Below, piece by piece: positions 7,326-16,270 of a DNA stretch of 64,000 bases. The position numbers and the translations under genes were made by a program. The notes under the pieces were generated by a model that was not told the origin of the DNA, did not search any database, and worked only from the letters and a program-made list of their open reading frames with translations. The DNA comes from CAZSHB01 sp964606885 (GTDB lineage: Bacteria; Babelota; Babeliae; Babelales; CAIQNR01). How positions within the stretch are numbered: the stretch's first letter is position 1; every line of letters starts with the position of its first letter. Location: assembly GCA_964606885.1 (NCBI GenBank), contig CAZSHB010000004.1:21809-85808 (forward strand), given 5' to 3'.

Positions 7326-8879
7326 TTAGAACGAATCAGGCCCGTCGTCCATGCTGGTGTTCATATCTTGCATAGTATCTTCTGATACTGCTTGTGGCGC
7401 TACTTGACGTGTGTTGTCAGTCTGAACGACTTGCCCGCCGTAGCCTTGGCGTAGGCTGGGTTGACCAAACATGCCTGTTTGATAATCATGTGCAAAATCT
7501 TCTGCTACCTGATCAACTTCTTCTTGTACGCGCTTAACATCTTGTTTAGTTTGTTGCTTAACTGCCTGCACAGCCTGTTCAGTTTTTTGTTCAACCGAAT
7601 CTACAGCTTTTTTAGTACGTGTTTTAACTTGAGTTTTTTCTGCTCCAAACCAACCAAATAGTTTACTAAATAGATCACTAAAGAACTGAGAAATCTTTCC
7701 AAAGAAGCCTACCTGAGGTTTTTTTACTTCTTCTTTTTTAACTTGTTGTTTTTTTGGTTGATCGCGATCGTTTTCTAATATTTGTGCTTCTTTTTGCAGA
7801 TCGATACCTTGATTTCTCAAGTTTTGCATATTAGCCGTTATCTTTTGTGCATGATCACGAGCGAGTTGAACAGTTTGTTCAAAGTACGAACTGAATGCAC
7901 CGTTTAAATATGCTTGGATTTTTTTAATATCATCCAACAACGCTTGTGTTTGATAATAACTTTTGCGCGCTTCTTTATCATTAAGTTCACGAGCAATATC
8001 TTTAAAGTTATTCCATGCGCGTTGTTCGTACTCGTTACACACATCAATCTGTTTAAAGAGTGTTGTGAGTGCTTGATCAAGTTTGTCTTCAACCGCTTGG
8101 ATAGCTTTTACATCCAACTTAAGTTGCGCAAGAACCGGTTCTTTTTCTTCGGTCTTTTTAACGAGTGCTTCCTCAGCTGGCGTCAGCACATCACCTTGAG
8201 CTTTGCGGCGCTTTTCCATCAAATCTAAAATGTGAGTAATAATGTCATGCAGCGGACCCTGCTCTAGACCCATTTCTCCATAGAAGATATCAAGCTCACG
8301 ATCCAACTTATTACGTGCAGTAATAAATTGACCACGCGTTTCTAATACTTGATTAAAAACTACTTTAATCTCTTCGTACACTTCTTCAGTTTTCTCCCAC
8401 CAGACACGCTTTAAGAGCCAATTTCCACTACCTTCAACATCGAAGTTATTAATACCTTCTTGTTCGATAACTTCTTCCTGCTCCATTGCTTGATCTGCTG
8501 CTTGCATATCAGGCATCGCCTCTTCAGCTGCTGTTTGTTGATCATACGCAGCTTGTGCTTGTTCTTCTTCAGACTGTTCTGGTTGCTGATCTACTTGCTC
8601 AGATTGCTCTCTATATTCTGGAGCCTCTTGCACAGCTGCAGGCTCTGCTGTACGCATTTCAGGAGATTCTGCTTGAGAAGAAAATCCAGGAGGACCTGCC
8701 GGTGGCGTAAAACTACTTGACGCTTCCATAGGTTCTGAAGGCTGCTCAGGAAAAGCAGTTGGTTCTCCAAAACCAGGAGGACCACTTGGCACACCAAATC
8801 CTGGAGGTGGCGGAGGTGATGCAACCATATATGTTGTTACTAAACATAACAAACTGATACGTAGACTCTTTTTTTTCAC
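7326..8879 (-). CDS. Secreted proline-rich coiled-coil protein, unknown
   Basis: 517 residues from a GTG start at 8879 with GGGAGAA upstream. I do not recognise the family. Residues 1-20 look like a signal peptide. Residues about 21-75 are proline-rich with a PPGF motif three times, and 75-145 are rich in Q and E. Residues 150-370 are long charged helices likely to form coiled coils. A further K/Q-rich helical stretch follows near 385-470, with a short hydrophobic-aromatic segment (FFGKISQFFSDLFSKLFGWF) near 395. Near the C-terminus PSLRQGYGGQ is encoded by the dispersed repeat at 7434-7459, read in frame. Composition suggests a surface or secreted structural protein or effector; no enzyme motif is seen. 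Confidence 0.8.
   Translation of the reverse strand: MKKKSLRISLLCLVTTYMVASPPPPPGFGVPSGPPGFGEPTAFPEQPSEPMEASSSFTPPAGPPGFSSQAESPEMRTAEPAAVQEAPEYREQSEQVDQQPEQSEEEQAQAAYDQQTAAEEAMPDMQAADQAMEQEEVIEQEGINNFDVEGSGNWLLKRVWWEKTEEVYEEIKVVFNQVLETRGQFITARNKLDRELDIFYGEMGLEQGPLHDIITHILDLMEKRRKAQGDVLTPAEEALVKKTEEKEPVLAQLKLDVKAIQAVEDKLDQALTTLFKQIDVCNEYEQRAWNNFKDIARELNDKEARKSYYQTQALLDDIKKIQAYLNGAFSSYFEQTVQLARDHAQKITANMQNLRNQGIDLQKEAQILENDRDQPKKQQVKKEEVKKPQVGFFGKISQFFSDLFSKLFGWFGAEKTQVKTRTKKAVDSVEQKTEQAVQAVKQQTKQDVKRVQEEVDQVAEDFAHDYQTGMFGQPSLRQGYGGQVVQTDNTRQVAPQAVSEDTMQDMNTSMDDGPDSF
7434..7459 (-). repeat. Short palindromic repeat unit, copy C, inside a coding region
   Basis: A 26-nt unit with arms CCCGCC and GGCTGG around GTAGCCTTGGCGTA. 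The core is the same as in copy B at 7043-7068. It is read in frame on the minus strand and encodes PSLRQGYGG near the end of the proline-rich protein. It contains no stop in that frame. Confidence 0.8.
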
Positions 8880-8905
8880 GCCATTTCTCCCGTGTTACCT
8901 ACGCG

Positions 8906-9367
8906 TTATAACGTCTGAGAAAGCTCTTTTAATTCATTAAGCAAACTTTTTGAAAGTTCTTCTGCTTCCCATGAAGTGTAGCTCCAGCGAACCCCAGAAT
9001 CTATACGCGTTAATACAGAACGATCACTTTTGATGTCGATGATATCAATACGAACAACATTGATCAATGGATGAACATTTGATGGTGCTCTAACAACTCC
9101 GGCACGTCCTAAAACGCTGTACGCAACGTTACCTTCGTCCATAAAACAGAGCATCACTTTTTTCTGCCATACCATGTTGTGATAACCAACATGATCTTTA
9201 TGAATCGCGATCAAAATACTTTCAAGGCCCTTAGGATAGATACATTGAATAGGAGTTGTGTGTGGCAAACCTTTTTCTGAAAAGGTCGCAAGAACACCAA
9301 CAGTTTTTCCCGCTTTTAATATATTTACCAAATCTTCAGGCAATTTAACGCCAACATGCTTAGCCAT
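8906..9367 (-). CDS. Pyridoxamine 5'-phosphate oxidase-like flavin split-barrel protein
   Basis: 153 residues from the ATG at 9367 (AAAGGTG 8 nt upstream); an in-frame TTG lies 6 nt earlier. The pattern VGVLATFSEKGLPHTTPIQ, followed by strands around residues 45-110, is typical of small FMN-binding split-barrel proteins of the PNPOx-like superfamily. Members bind FMN, F420 or haem and include reductases and general stress proteins. True PdxH residues cannot be confirmed, so a vitamin B6 role should not be assumed. It lies between the HemW-like gene and the proline-rich gene on the same strand. Confidence 0.7.
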   Translation of the reverse strand: MAKHVGVKLPEDLVNILKAGKTVGVLATFSEKGLPHTTPIQCIYPKGLESILIAIHKDHVGYHNMVWQKKVMLCFMDEGNVAYSVLGRAGVVRAPSNVHPLINVVRIDIIDIKSDRSVLTRIDSGVRWSYTSWEAEELSKSLLNELKELSQTL

Positions 9368-9424
9368 AGACAAAACACCTTTTATATCTGTTTAAAATTC
9401 GCACTATCTACGAACTTTAATGAA

Positions 9425-10606
9425 TTACGCTGTTAACAAAACGGCAACCTCGTGCTCTAATGCAAGAGCCGTTGGTTGAAGATAGATCCGTCCCTGTGTC
9501 ACGACAATATAATTTTTCTTCTCTAATTGACCAATGCGGTCTTTAATAAGCAGTTCCCGCTCAGAACTTACTCCTTCCATAACAGTTTTTATGTCCACCC
9601 CTATTTTAGTTCTTATGGCAAGCATAATCTTTTCTGCTCGTACTTGCTGACTATCTAATGCTTCTGCAAAGCAATACTGATCCTGGTTAACCGTTTGCGC
9701 CTCTATATAGTCCATAATATTTTTTGTATTTTGGAATCTTTGTTGACCATCAAAAGAACACGCTCCAACACCAATACCTTTATACGGTCTGCGTTGCCAA
9801 TACATTTGATTATGTTTTGATTCATGACCCGGTTGCGCAAAGCTAGAAACTTCATACTGGTAAAAACCATACTGTTCTAGTGTGCTTACCGTCCAATAAT
9901 ACAAATCTACTAATCCATCATCTGCAGGCAACGTAAACTCTTGACGTTTAAGTCTAAAATATAAAGGCGTTGTATCGTGCACTGATAAAAAATAAACTGA
10001 CAAATGATTGATTGGCCAGGTTACTACTTCCAGCACCATAGCTTTCCACGCATCGTCAGTTATTCCGGGCAATCCGATAATTAAATCGATAGATAATGAT
10101 TTGATGTTGCCAGCAAGCATTTTAACCAACGCTCTTACCTGATCAGCTTTTTGATGCCTGTTAAGCTGAGCAAGCACACGGTCATCAAGGCTTTGTACCC
10201 CTATACTGACCCGGGTTATGCCAATCTGCTGCCATATGGCAACCTGCTCCTGAACAACGGTTCCAGGATTTGCTTCTATAGTTATTTCAGAGATCATACG
10301 AGTATCAAAGGTATCTTTTAGTATACCAAATATGTCAAGCAGGAGATCATTAGGAAAAGTACTTGGTGTTCCACCGCCGATATAGACTGTATGTAAAGGA
10401 GCTTGAGCGCCACCCTGCTGCCCATACCTTATAAGCTCGTTTTTAAGCGCTTTGTAATAATCCTGCATCTTATAATCTAAGTTTGCCATTGCCACAAAAG
10501 GGCAAAAATGGCACTTGTAAGGACAAAACGGCCAGTGAATGTATAAAGACTGTTGATCTGATGGGGCATTAAAATTCACACGGCCTCGCTTAATACACGC
10601 AAACAA
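9425..10606 (-). CDS. hemW: HemW-like radical SAM protein (coproporphyrinogen oxidase family)
   Basis: 393 residues from a TTG at 10606. A GTG at 10579 is a possible shorter start, and neither has a strong ribosome-binding site. The radical SAM cluster motif is C28-x3-C32-x2-C35, in the family context YIHWPFCPYKCHFC. GGGTPS binds S-adenosylmethionine, and a HemN C-terminal domain follows around residues 300-385. HemW proteins are haem chaperones, while HemN oxidises coproporphyrinogen III. The short N-terminus before YIHWPFC and the CxxxCxxC-F form favour HemW. No other haem gene is nearby. Confidence 0.85.
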   Translation of the reverse strand: MFACIKRGRVNFNAPSDQQSLYIHWPFCPYKCHFCPFVAMANLDYKMQDYYKALKNELIRYGQQGGAQAPLHTVYIGGGTPSTFPNDLLLDIFGILKDTFDTRMISEITIEANPGTVVQEQVAIWQQIGITRVSIGVQSLDDRVLAQLNRHQKADQVRALVKMLAGNIKSLSIDLIIGLPGITDDAWKAMVLEVVTWPINHLSVYFLSVHDTTPLYFRLKRQEFTLPADDGLVDLYYWTVSTLEQYGFYQYEVSSFAQPGHESKHNQMYWQRRPYKGIGVGACSFDGQQRFQNTKNIMDYIEAQTVNQDQYCFAEALDSQQVRAEKIMLAIRTKIGVDIKTVMEGVSSERELLIKDRIGQLEKKNYIVVTQGRIYLQPTALALEHEVAVLLTA

Positions 10607-10749
10607 ATAAGGGTATTAAGCAAGTCTAGCGCTTTTTACCGAGCAATACAAACACGGATACGTAGCCTACTCACTTTTATTGCCTTTTAGCTCCTAGAGC
10701 GTCATACTTATAAACAACTTTTTTTGACTCTCAACTAGAAGATAAAACT

Positions 10750-11715
10750 ATGCAAATATACTGGTTTTTATGTATTTTTTTAACACTCACACTCCCGCTT
10801 ACTGCTTCTGAAAAAACCGGCAATAATAATCAGTTGTGCGTTCCTGAAAACATGCAAGCTTTAATAAGAGCACAATCATGGCCTTCAGAAACTTTTCCTG
10901 CAAAAGAACAAGTACAACCTGCAGCTACTGGCCGTAAAAGAGTTACCCGAGCAAGATTTGGCGCAACATCAGCGCCTACCATACTCAATACTAACATGCC
11001 TACCGGTTCAGAAAGTGGTTATGGCACAGATGGCAGCACAGGTGGCGATAGCGACGATGATAATCTGAACAGTCTCTATTTTTCAGCTCATCTAGCATCT
11101 ACCCATACAATCCCAAAGCATATTCCTGCCGCTATAAAAGATTTTCAAGATTCTTCTGACAACCCGGCGCCCAGCAAAATGTATCCACCAGAAGTAGTAG
11201 CTGCACAAGCAGCGTGCTTAAGAAGACTAAATGTCCTAAAAAATGAACTCCATGCGCCAACTGTGCGTAGTGAAGATTTTATTGAAGCTGAAAACGATCT
11301 TACCGGTTTAGCGCTTATACAAGCAGAACTAGAAGATGCGTGCAACGCACGAAAAGAAGCACGCGAACAACGTACAAAAATAAAACCACTTAAATATGTC
11401 ACCTTTCCTAAAGGCCCTGTCAGCACAGAATTCTCTAAAAGAAAAATCAGTTTTGGTGACCACTATGTTCAAGCAGAGTTTCAAACCGACATTGAACAGA
11501 TGTGGGCAAGAGCACTCAATCAGCGCCTTAACGAGGCTCCGCTAGAAAGCAAAAATAGGCTAACAACATTTTATGCTGAACACCCAGAACCTATTTTATC
11601 GCTCGATCTTCTTGGATTAGCAGCAGCAATAGTAACAAACGATGCCACACTAGATTTAGAAGATCATCAAGAACTAATTGATCGCCTTAACGCACTAAAA
11701 CCTAAAAAGGTATAG
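10750..11715 (+). CDS. Secreted protein of unknown function
   Basis: 321 residues with a signal peptide at 1-19 ending near TAS. No known domain recognised. Residues about 75-105 are low-complexity and rich in S, G and D. Residues 150-215 are charged and helical and may form a coiled coil. The C-terminal 60 residues look like a small helical domain. It begins a same-strand run of five exported small proteins up to 13472. The ribosome-binding site is weak (AGAAGA). Confidence 0.7.
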   Translation: MQIYWFLCIFLTLTLPLTASEKTGNNNQLCVPENMQALIRAQSWPSETFPAKEQVQPAATGRKRVTRARFGATSAPTILNTNMPTGSESGYGTDGSTGGDSDDDNLNSLYFSAHLASTHTIPKHIPAAIKDFQDSSDNPAPSKMYPPEVVAAQAACLRRLNVLKNELHAPTVRSEDFIEAENDLTGLALIQAELEDACNARKEAREQRTKIKPLKYVTFPKGPVSTEFSKRKISFGDHYVQAEFQTDIEQMWARALNQRLNEAPLESKNRLTTFYAEHPEPILSLDLLGLAAAIVTNDATLDLEDHQELIDRLNALKPKKV

Positions 11716-11780
11716 GCACCATACTAAAAATCTATTACCATATGGTTATTGAAAATAATGCGTATTTAATAAGGTTATTT

Positions 11781-12335
11781 ATGAAGAAGTTTGCTTTATT
11801 GCTCGCTCTGTTACCAGCATATAGCTGTGCATCAAACCATGAACTCAAACAAATAGATTGCATTCCTCATCAAATCATTTTGCCTATACCTCATGAAGAA
11901 GAACAAGAAGGATATTGGTGCATATCTGAATCTGAAAATAATATCATTCATCACAAACTTTTTTATAAATCCGGAGTAGAGTACGGCAGCTATCATAGAA
12001 AAGGAACTACAGATACAATATATTTTATCCCCGGAGAAATAGATGGGAAGCCATATGCTTTGTATCCAGGAGCATCCCTACCAGCATGCTATCGCGGTTC
12101 ATGGACGCACATTCCTTATTTTACCACTCCAGATAGAGCTAACTGGTCAACTGTAATTAAAATAGAAGCGGAAAAAGATTTTATCTTAAATAAACTTGTC
12201 GGCGCTCAACAACAATCTCGAGATAAACAAAACAAATTCCATCGAGCAGCTATAACTGCTGCAACAGGAATGATTTGCATAGGACTATATGGAATATTAT
12301 CTATTATAGGGCAACAAGCACTATTGAACCCCTAA
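11781..12335 (+). CDS. Small exported membrane-anchored protein, unknown
   Basis: 184 residues from the ATG at 11781 with AAGG upstream; the open frame extends to 11742. The signal peptide MKKFALLLALLPAYSCA is nearly the same as that of the next gene (MKKFVFLLALLPAYIYA). A cysteine at the cleavage region could make it a lipoprotein, but the lipobox is poor. A hydrophobic helix (about 158-178) sits near the C-terminus, so the domain between would face outward and be held by a C-terminal anchor. No family recognised. Confidence 0.68.
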   Translation: MKKFALLLALLPAYSCASNHELKQIDCIPHQIILPIPHEEEQEGYWCISESENNIIHHKLFYKSGVEYGSYHRKGTTDTIYFIPGEIDGKPYALYPGASLPACYRGSWTHIPYFTTPDRANWSTVIKIEAEKDFILNKLVGAQQQSRDKQNKFHRAAITAATGMICIGLYGILSIIGQQALLNP

Positions 12336-12373
12336 ATTTCTGTCTATGTCTAAAAATGAAAAAAGGATTTTAA

Positions 12374-12706
12374 ATGAAAAAATTTGTTTTTTTGCTCGCT
12401 CTGTTGCCAGCATATATCTATGCCAACGGCGATCAACAACATCAGTACCAGCGACTAACAGAAATAGTAACAACACGTGAAATAAACAACACCGATCCTC
12501 GCGCAGCTCTTGTTGCTGCAAGTATCCCTGACAGCGATGAAGAACACGTGTATGTCAGAGATAACCATAGTAACGATAATCAGATCGATCTTTATGCTAA
12601 GCAACAACCACGCGTTATTTGCGTATTAGCTCTTGGCAGCTGTGCATTTATAGGTGGTGTAGCTTATTATTTTTATCATCTTATACACCAACACCAAGAA
12701 AATTAA
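12374..12706 (+). CDS. Small exported membrane-anchored protein, unknown
   Basis: 110 residues with AAAAGG upstream of the ATG. The signal peptide is at residues 1-17, then a polar region rich in Q, N and D, then a membrane helix at about 79-100 (VICVLALGSCAFIGG). It has the same architecture as the upstream gene with a nearly identical signal peptide but an unrelated middle. It is probably co-transcribed with its neighbours. Confidence 0.68.
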   Translation: MKKFVFLLALLPAYIYANGDQQHQYQRLTEIVTTREINNTDPRAALVAASIPDSDEEHVYVRDNHSNDNQIDLYAKQQPRVICVLALGSCAFIGGVAYYFYHLIHQHQEN

Positions 12707-12711
12707 TTGCC

Positions 12712-13116
12712 ATGTTTATACTCCTTATATCTCTTTGCTTTTTATCACTCGATCTTTCTGCAGGGCAACATGGTCCCATGGACCCACCTATTATCCCACA
12801 ACAACTTCTGCAAAATCGTCGTGCACCTGATCCTTCTACTCAAAACGAAATTACCTCACTAAGAGCACTAATAGCACAGCACGAACATCAAAAAACTCTA
12901 GCTCCCAATAATGCAACAGCGACAGCTGTACTTGATACACGCATAAGTATAATTCAAAAAGATATTGATCGATTAGAACATGCAGCTAACGATTTTACCA
13001 AAGTTCAGCTAACTCCAAAGATGGTACATATGCTTGCGGGAATAATTTTTGCAGGAACATGTTATCTCTATATCTGTGCTCGCAACCGTACTACAACTAA
13101 CGACCCATCAGCATGA
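12712..13116 (+). CDS. Small exported membrane-anchored protein, unknown
   Basis: 134 residues from the ATG at 12712, which gives a clean signal peptide (MFILLISLCFLSLDLSAG). The frame is open from 12619 but that part overlaps the preceding gene. A helical charged region spans residues 40-100 and a C-terminal membrane helix lies at about 106-124. Only 5 nt separate it from the previous stop, so translational coupling is likely. No family recognised. Confidence 0.62.
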   Translation: MFILLISLCFLSLDLSAGQHGPMDPPIIPQQLLQNRRAPDPSTQNEITSLRALIAQHEHQKTLAPNNATATAVLDTRISIIQKDIDRLEHAANDFTKVQLTPKMVHMLAGIIFAGTCYLYICARNRTTTNDPSA

Positions 13117-13130
13117 TAACTATCCATCAG

Positions 13131-13159
13131 TATTATTCTGCATACAGATCAGCTATAAT
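13131..13159 (+). promoter_or_regulatory. Possible promoter (-10 TATAAT)
   Basis: A perfect TATAAT lies at 13154-13159, with a poor -35 candidate (TATTAT, 13131-13136) 17 nt upstream. It would serve the small gene at 13206. Confidence 0.35.
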
Positions 13160-13205
13160 CTCATGCTGATAACAATCACACCATTCATAAAAAACGAAAG
13201 ACTGT

Positions 13206-13472
13206 ATGTACAAACGTAAACTTTTATCAACAGTAGCACTCTGTACTATCTTGGCATCAACGAACAACGTAGTTGCTACCGGTGACGAACAAAACACAAA
13301 GCAAACTCAACAAAAACTTCAACAAGCTGCCGCATCACAAAAAGCAGCTAAAGCGCAACCTGTTATAAACCGTACAGATAAAGAAATATTTGGCATGCTT
13401 GTTACCGCTGCTGCTATAGGTGCATTGTTTGCAGTAACAGAAACCGCAACCAACATGACCATTTTAAACTAG
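13206..13472 (+). CDS. Very small exported protein, unknown
   Basis: 88 residues: signal peptide at 1-24 ending VVAT, a Q/K/A-rich hydrophilic middle, and a hydrophobic C-terminal segment at about 63-80. It has the same signal-polar-helix layout as the three genes before it. Its stop codon overlaps the stop of the convergent gene at 13469. Confidence 0.6.
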   Translation: MYKRKLLSTVALCTILASTNNVVATGDEQNTKQTQQKLQQAAASQKAAKAQPVINRTDKEIFGMLVTAAAIGALFAVTETATNMTILN

Positions 13473-13975
13473 TTCTTTTTAACTACTCGAGTTTCTTGAA
13501 CAATCTTAAGCGCAGTCTTCTGCGCTTTTTGCATTTGTTCCAAAGCCGCTGAACTGTGCGCAAACTTAATTGTTACAATGCCTTCTAAGATAATTTTAAG
13601 ATCGTGATACACAGACTGACCAACTGCATTATCGTGCTCCAAAGCCTGCAATAGTTCTATGTCCGTTTTACCCGCAAGTGGCAACGTATACCGCTCTTGC
13701 AAATAGTGTTTAAGAATATCGGTAAGCGCAAGATAGAACTGCTTAGGATCATCAAACTTTTTATTAAGCGCATGAATCTGATTCATGCTTTTTTGCCAAT
13801 ACGGAACTTTTTTTGATGGTATATATTTGCGCACTACCAGATAGATGCAAACGCACGTTGCAGTACCTAAGGCTACATAGATACAGTACCACAGCCATTC
13901 GTTCAGCCACCACGGGTCATACGAAACATCATAAATATCTAATAATTCTAACGGTTGTTGTTGAGGCATCTGCAT
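13469..13975 (-). CDS. DUF4381-like membrane protein of the DUF58 cluster
   Basis: 168 residues from the ATG at 13975 (GAGGA 6 nt upstream); a TTG 6 nt earlier is possible. A short N-terminal outside segment is followed by one membrane helix (about residues 26-48) and a cytoplasmic helical domain with YLALTDILKHYLQERY. This layout is typical of DUF4381-type proteins found beside MoxR ATPase and DUF58 genes (Bat-like clusters). It follows the DUF58 gene by about 35 nt. The exact role of such proteins is unknown. The assignment rests on layout and neighbour. Confidence 0.6.
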   Translation of the reverse strand: MQMPQQQPLELLDIYDVSYDPWWLNEWLWYCIYVALGTATCVCIYLVVRKYIPSKKVPYWQKSMNQIHALNKKFDDPKQFYLALTDILKHYLQERYTLPLAGKTDIELLQALEHDNAVGQSVYHDLKIILEGIVTIKFAHSSAALEQMQKAQKTALKIVQETRVVKKN

Positions 13976-14010
13976 ACACAATCCTCTTTTTTATAGATAG
14001 GTAATAGCAC

Positions 14011-14871
14011 TTAATACAAAAGACGTTGACGACAAAAACGGATAAATTCCCCCACAAATGGTCTATTTGGGTGAACCAGAAAACTATCAATACCTGCACG
14101 CTTGAGCATCATATCTGCGGCATCATATTCTTGTCTGAGCAACGATTGTAAGGTGAACGCGCGCGTGTTCAGATACCCTGTTTGTGCCGTTTCTGGATCA
14201 TAGACAGGAATCATCCCACAGTTAGGAAACGTCACTTCTCGCTGATCGCGACACACTATGGCAATAGTTTCGTACTTCTTGCTAATTGTCTTGAGCATGC
14301 GCTCAGCGCCGGTATTAATAAAATCTGAAATTAAAAAAACAATCGAATCTTTACGATTAATATGTAACAAACGCTCACATGCAGCGTTAAGTGAAGAAGA
14401 GCCCGCACCTTGATGATTAAATACAGATTCCATAATACGGTGCGTATGAGCAATGCCATGTGCAGGTTTCAGTACAGTTTCTACCTGATCTGCAAAGAGT
14501 AATAACCCTGCCTGATCTTTACCATACTGTGCAACCATGGCTAAAACACTAGCCACTTGAGCTGCCATATCCTGTTTTAATTCTTTGCCCGATCCACAGC
14601 GCATGGAAGCTGATCCGTCAACCACAATCATGATGGTACGATTACGTTCTTCAACATACTGCCGCACTAAAAGCGTGTTTGAACGTGCAGTACCTTTCCA
14701 ATCAATAAACCGAACATCGTCACCTTGTTGATACTCACGGATCTGATCAAACTCCATGCCAGATCCTTTTTTAGACGAGCTATAATCGCCCATCTGCGTG
14801 CCCGAAAGCAAGCGGCGTGTATGAATTTCAATATGACGTAGTTTGGTTCGTACTTCTTTACTGAGCTTCAT
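14011..14871 (-). CDS. DUF58 domain protein with VWA-like fold
   Basis: 286 residues with AAGGA upstream of the ATG. The DUF58 signature YQQGDDVRFIDWKGTARSN lies at about 47-65, followed by the metal-site motif D85-G-S87-A-S89 (DxSxS) of a von Willebrand A-type fold. DUF58 proteins usually work with a MoxR-type AAA ATPase, thought to act in maturation of other proteins or in envelope stress. Here the downstream neighbour is the DUF4381-like gene, but MoxR and the usual VWA membrane proteins are absent from the window. Confidence 0.88.
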   Translation of the reverse strand: MKLSKEVRTKLRHIEIHTRRLLSGTQMGDYSSSKKGSGMEFDQIREYQQGDDVRFIDWKGTARSNTLLVRQYVEERNRTIMIVVDGSASMRCGSGKELKQDMAAQVASVLAMVAQYGKDQAGLLLFADQVETVLKPAHGIAHTHRIMESVFNHQGAGSSSLNAACERLLHINRKDSIVFLISDFINTGAERMLKTISKKYETIAIVCRDQREVTFPNCGMIPVYDPETAQTGYLNTRAFTLQSLLRQEYDAADMMLKRAGIDSFLVHPNRPFVGEFIRFCRQRLLY

Positions 14872-14883
14872 ACATTCCTTTTT

Positions 14884-16116
14884 TTAAAGTAGGTACGGTT
14901 CCAATACTGCTGGTAATTTTACTGAACCATCCGGTTGTTGATACGTTTCAAGCAAGGCAACCATCAAGCGCGGTAACGCAAGTGATGATGCATTAAGTGT
15001 ATGCACAAGTTCAGTTTTATCACCTTGAGATTTTCTGTAACGCATCTTACCGCGACGCGCCTGGAAATCGGTACAGTTACTTGCAGATGAAACTTCGTAA
15101 TAACGATTTTGACCCGGCAACCACACTTCAATGTCATACGTTTGTGCTGACTGGAATGAACAGTCTTGTGCAGCTAAGAGACTCACCTGATAATGAAGAC
15201 CAAGCTGTTGTAAGATAGATTCCGCACAAGCAACCATACGTTCTAATTCTTGTTCAGACTTTTCAGGTTCAGTGATACTTACCAATTCAACTTTTTCGAA
15301 CTGATGAATACGAATCAATCCGCGTTCCATTTTACCATAGTTACCCGCTTCTCTTCTAAAGCAGCTTGTCCAGGCAGTCATTCTAATAGGCAACTGATCG
15401 GTAGATAAAATAGTATCACGGTATTTATTAACTAAACTGACTTCTGCTGTTGGAATGGCAAAAAGACCATCGCCCGGTACAGCAAAAACTTCTTCTTTAA
15501 ATTTAGGAAAGTTACCCGAAACGGTAAGCGTTTCTTCTTTTGCAAACAACGGCGGTAATTGTACCTGAAAACCGTGTTTCATATTATTTTTGAGCATGAA
15601 CATAGCAAGTGCGTAAATAACACGCACGCCTTCTTGGTTGTACCACACAAAGCCTGATGATGCTGCAGTTGTTGCGGCTTCAAATTCAAACCATTGGTTA
15701 CTAGTACCAAGTTCAACATGATTTTTTATAGGGAACGTAAAATGTGGCTTATGCCCCCATGTACGTACAACTTGATTTTGCTCTTTATCACCATCCGGCA
15801 CTACAGCGTTAATCAAGTTAGGACATGATAACCAGAGTTGCATAAATTGCGCATTCACCTCTTCGAGCAATAATTCTTGCTCTTTAAGTGCTTTACCAAT
15901 AGCAATAGATTGATTTCTAATATGTTCAGTTAGTCCCGATTTTGCTTGGTTTGCGTAATCGTTTTTTTGTTGGCGAAGCGATTCAACATGTGCCATAAGG
16001 TCACGTGTTTGTTGATCAAGCAACGCAAGACGATCAACGTCAAATGCAGGGTCTTTTTTCTGAATTAAGGCACGCACGGTTTCTAGGTCGGTGCGCAGCA
16101 GAGCTCTATCTATCAT
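14884..16116 (-). CDS. serS: Seryl-tRNA synthetase
   Basis: 410 residues from the ATG at 16116, which has GGTGAG upstream; a further in-frame ATG at 16131 has no ribosome-binding site. An N-terminal tRNA-binding coiled coil (about 1-105) precedes a class II core. Motif 2 is SCFRREAGNYGKMERGLIRIHQF and motif 3 is near LNASSLALPRLMVALLE. The enzyme charges tRNA-Ser (and tRNA-Sec) with serine. Length is typical. The gene ends 12 nt before DUF58. Confidence 0.96.
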   Translation of the reverse strand: MIDRALLRTDLETVRALIQKKDPAFDVDRLALLDQQTRDLMAHVESLRQQKNDYANQAKSGLTEHIRNQSIAIGKALKEQELLLEEVNAQFMQLWLSCPNLINAVVPDGDKEQNQVVRTWGHKPHFTFPIKNHVELGTSNQWFEFEAATTAASSGFVWYNQEGVRVIYALAMFMLKNNMKHGFQVQLPPLFAKEETLTVSGNFPKFKEEVFAVPGDGLFAIPTAEVSLVNKYRDTILSTDQLPIRMTAWTSCFRREAGNYGKMERGLIRIHQFEKVELVSITEPEKSEQELERMVACAESILQQLGLHYQVSLLAAQDCSFQSAQTYDIEVWLPGQNRYYEVSSASNCTDFQARRGKMRYRKSQGDKTELVHTLNASSLALPRLMVALLETYQQPDGSVKLPAVLEPYLL

Positions 16117-16184
16117 AAGTAAACTCACCATGGTTAATATGCAGGCAACAAGCAGATAGAGTAGCCGATTTTGAAGATGTTGAA

Positions 16185-16221
16185 AAGTAAAAAAGACCGC
16201 GCTGTTTAAGTGCGGTCTTTT
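16185..16221 (-). terminator. Rho-independent terminator after HU
   Basis: AAAAGACCGC (16191-16200) pairs with GCGGTCTTTT (16212-16221) around an 11-nt loop. On the minus strand the stem is followed by a T-rich run, so it ends the HU transcript before serS. Confidence 0.85.
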
Positions 16222-16270
16222 ATTGCATGGATAACGTTAGAGCTGCTAAAAAGCCACTATCACGTTTTTC

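Noticed and set aside
8460..8720. Plus-strand frames rich in L, R and C opposite the proline-rich gene
   Set aside because: Their composition is the mirror of the Q/E/P-rich coding strand; no start signal.
12619..12711. Longer start for the gene ending at 13116
   Set aside because: The extension lies inside the preceding gene, and the ATG at 12712 begins a clean signal peptide.
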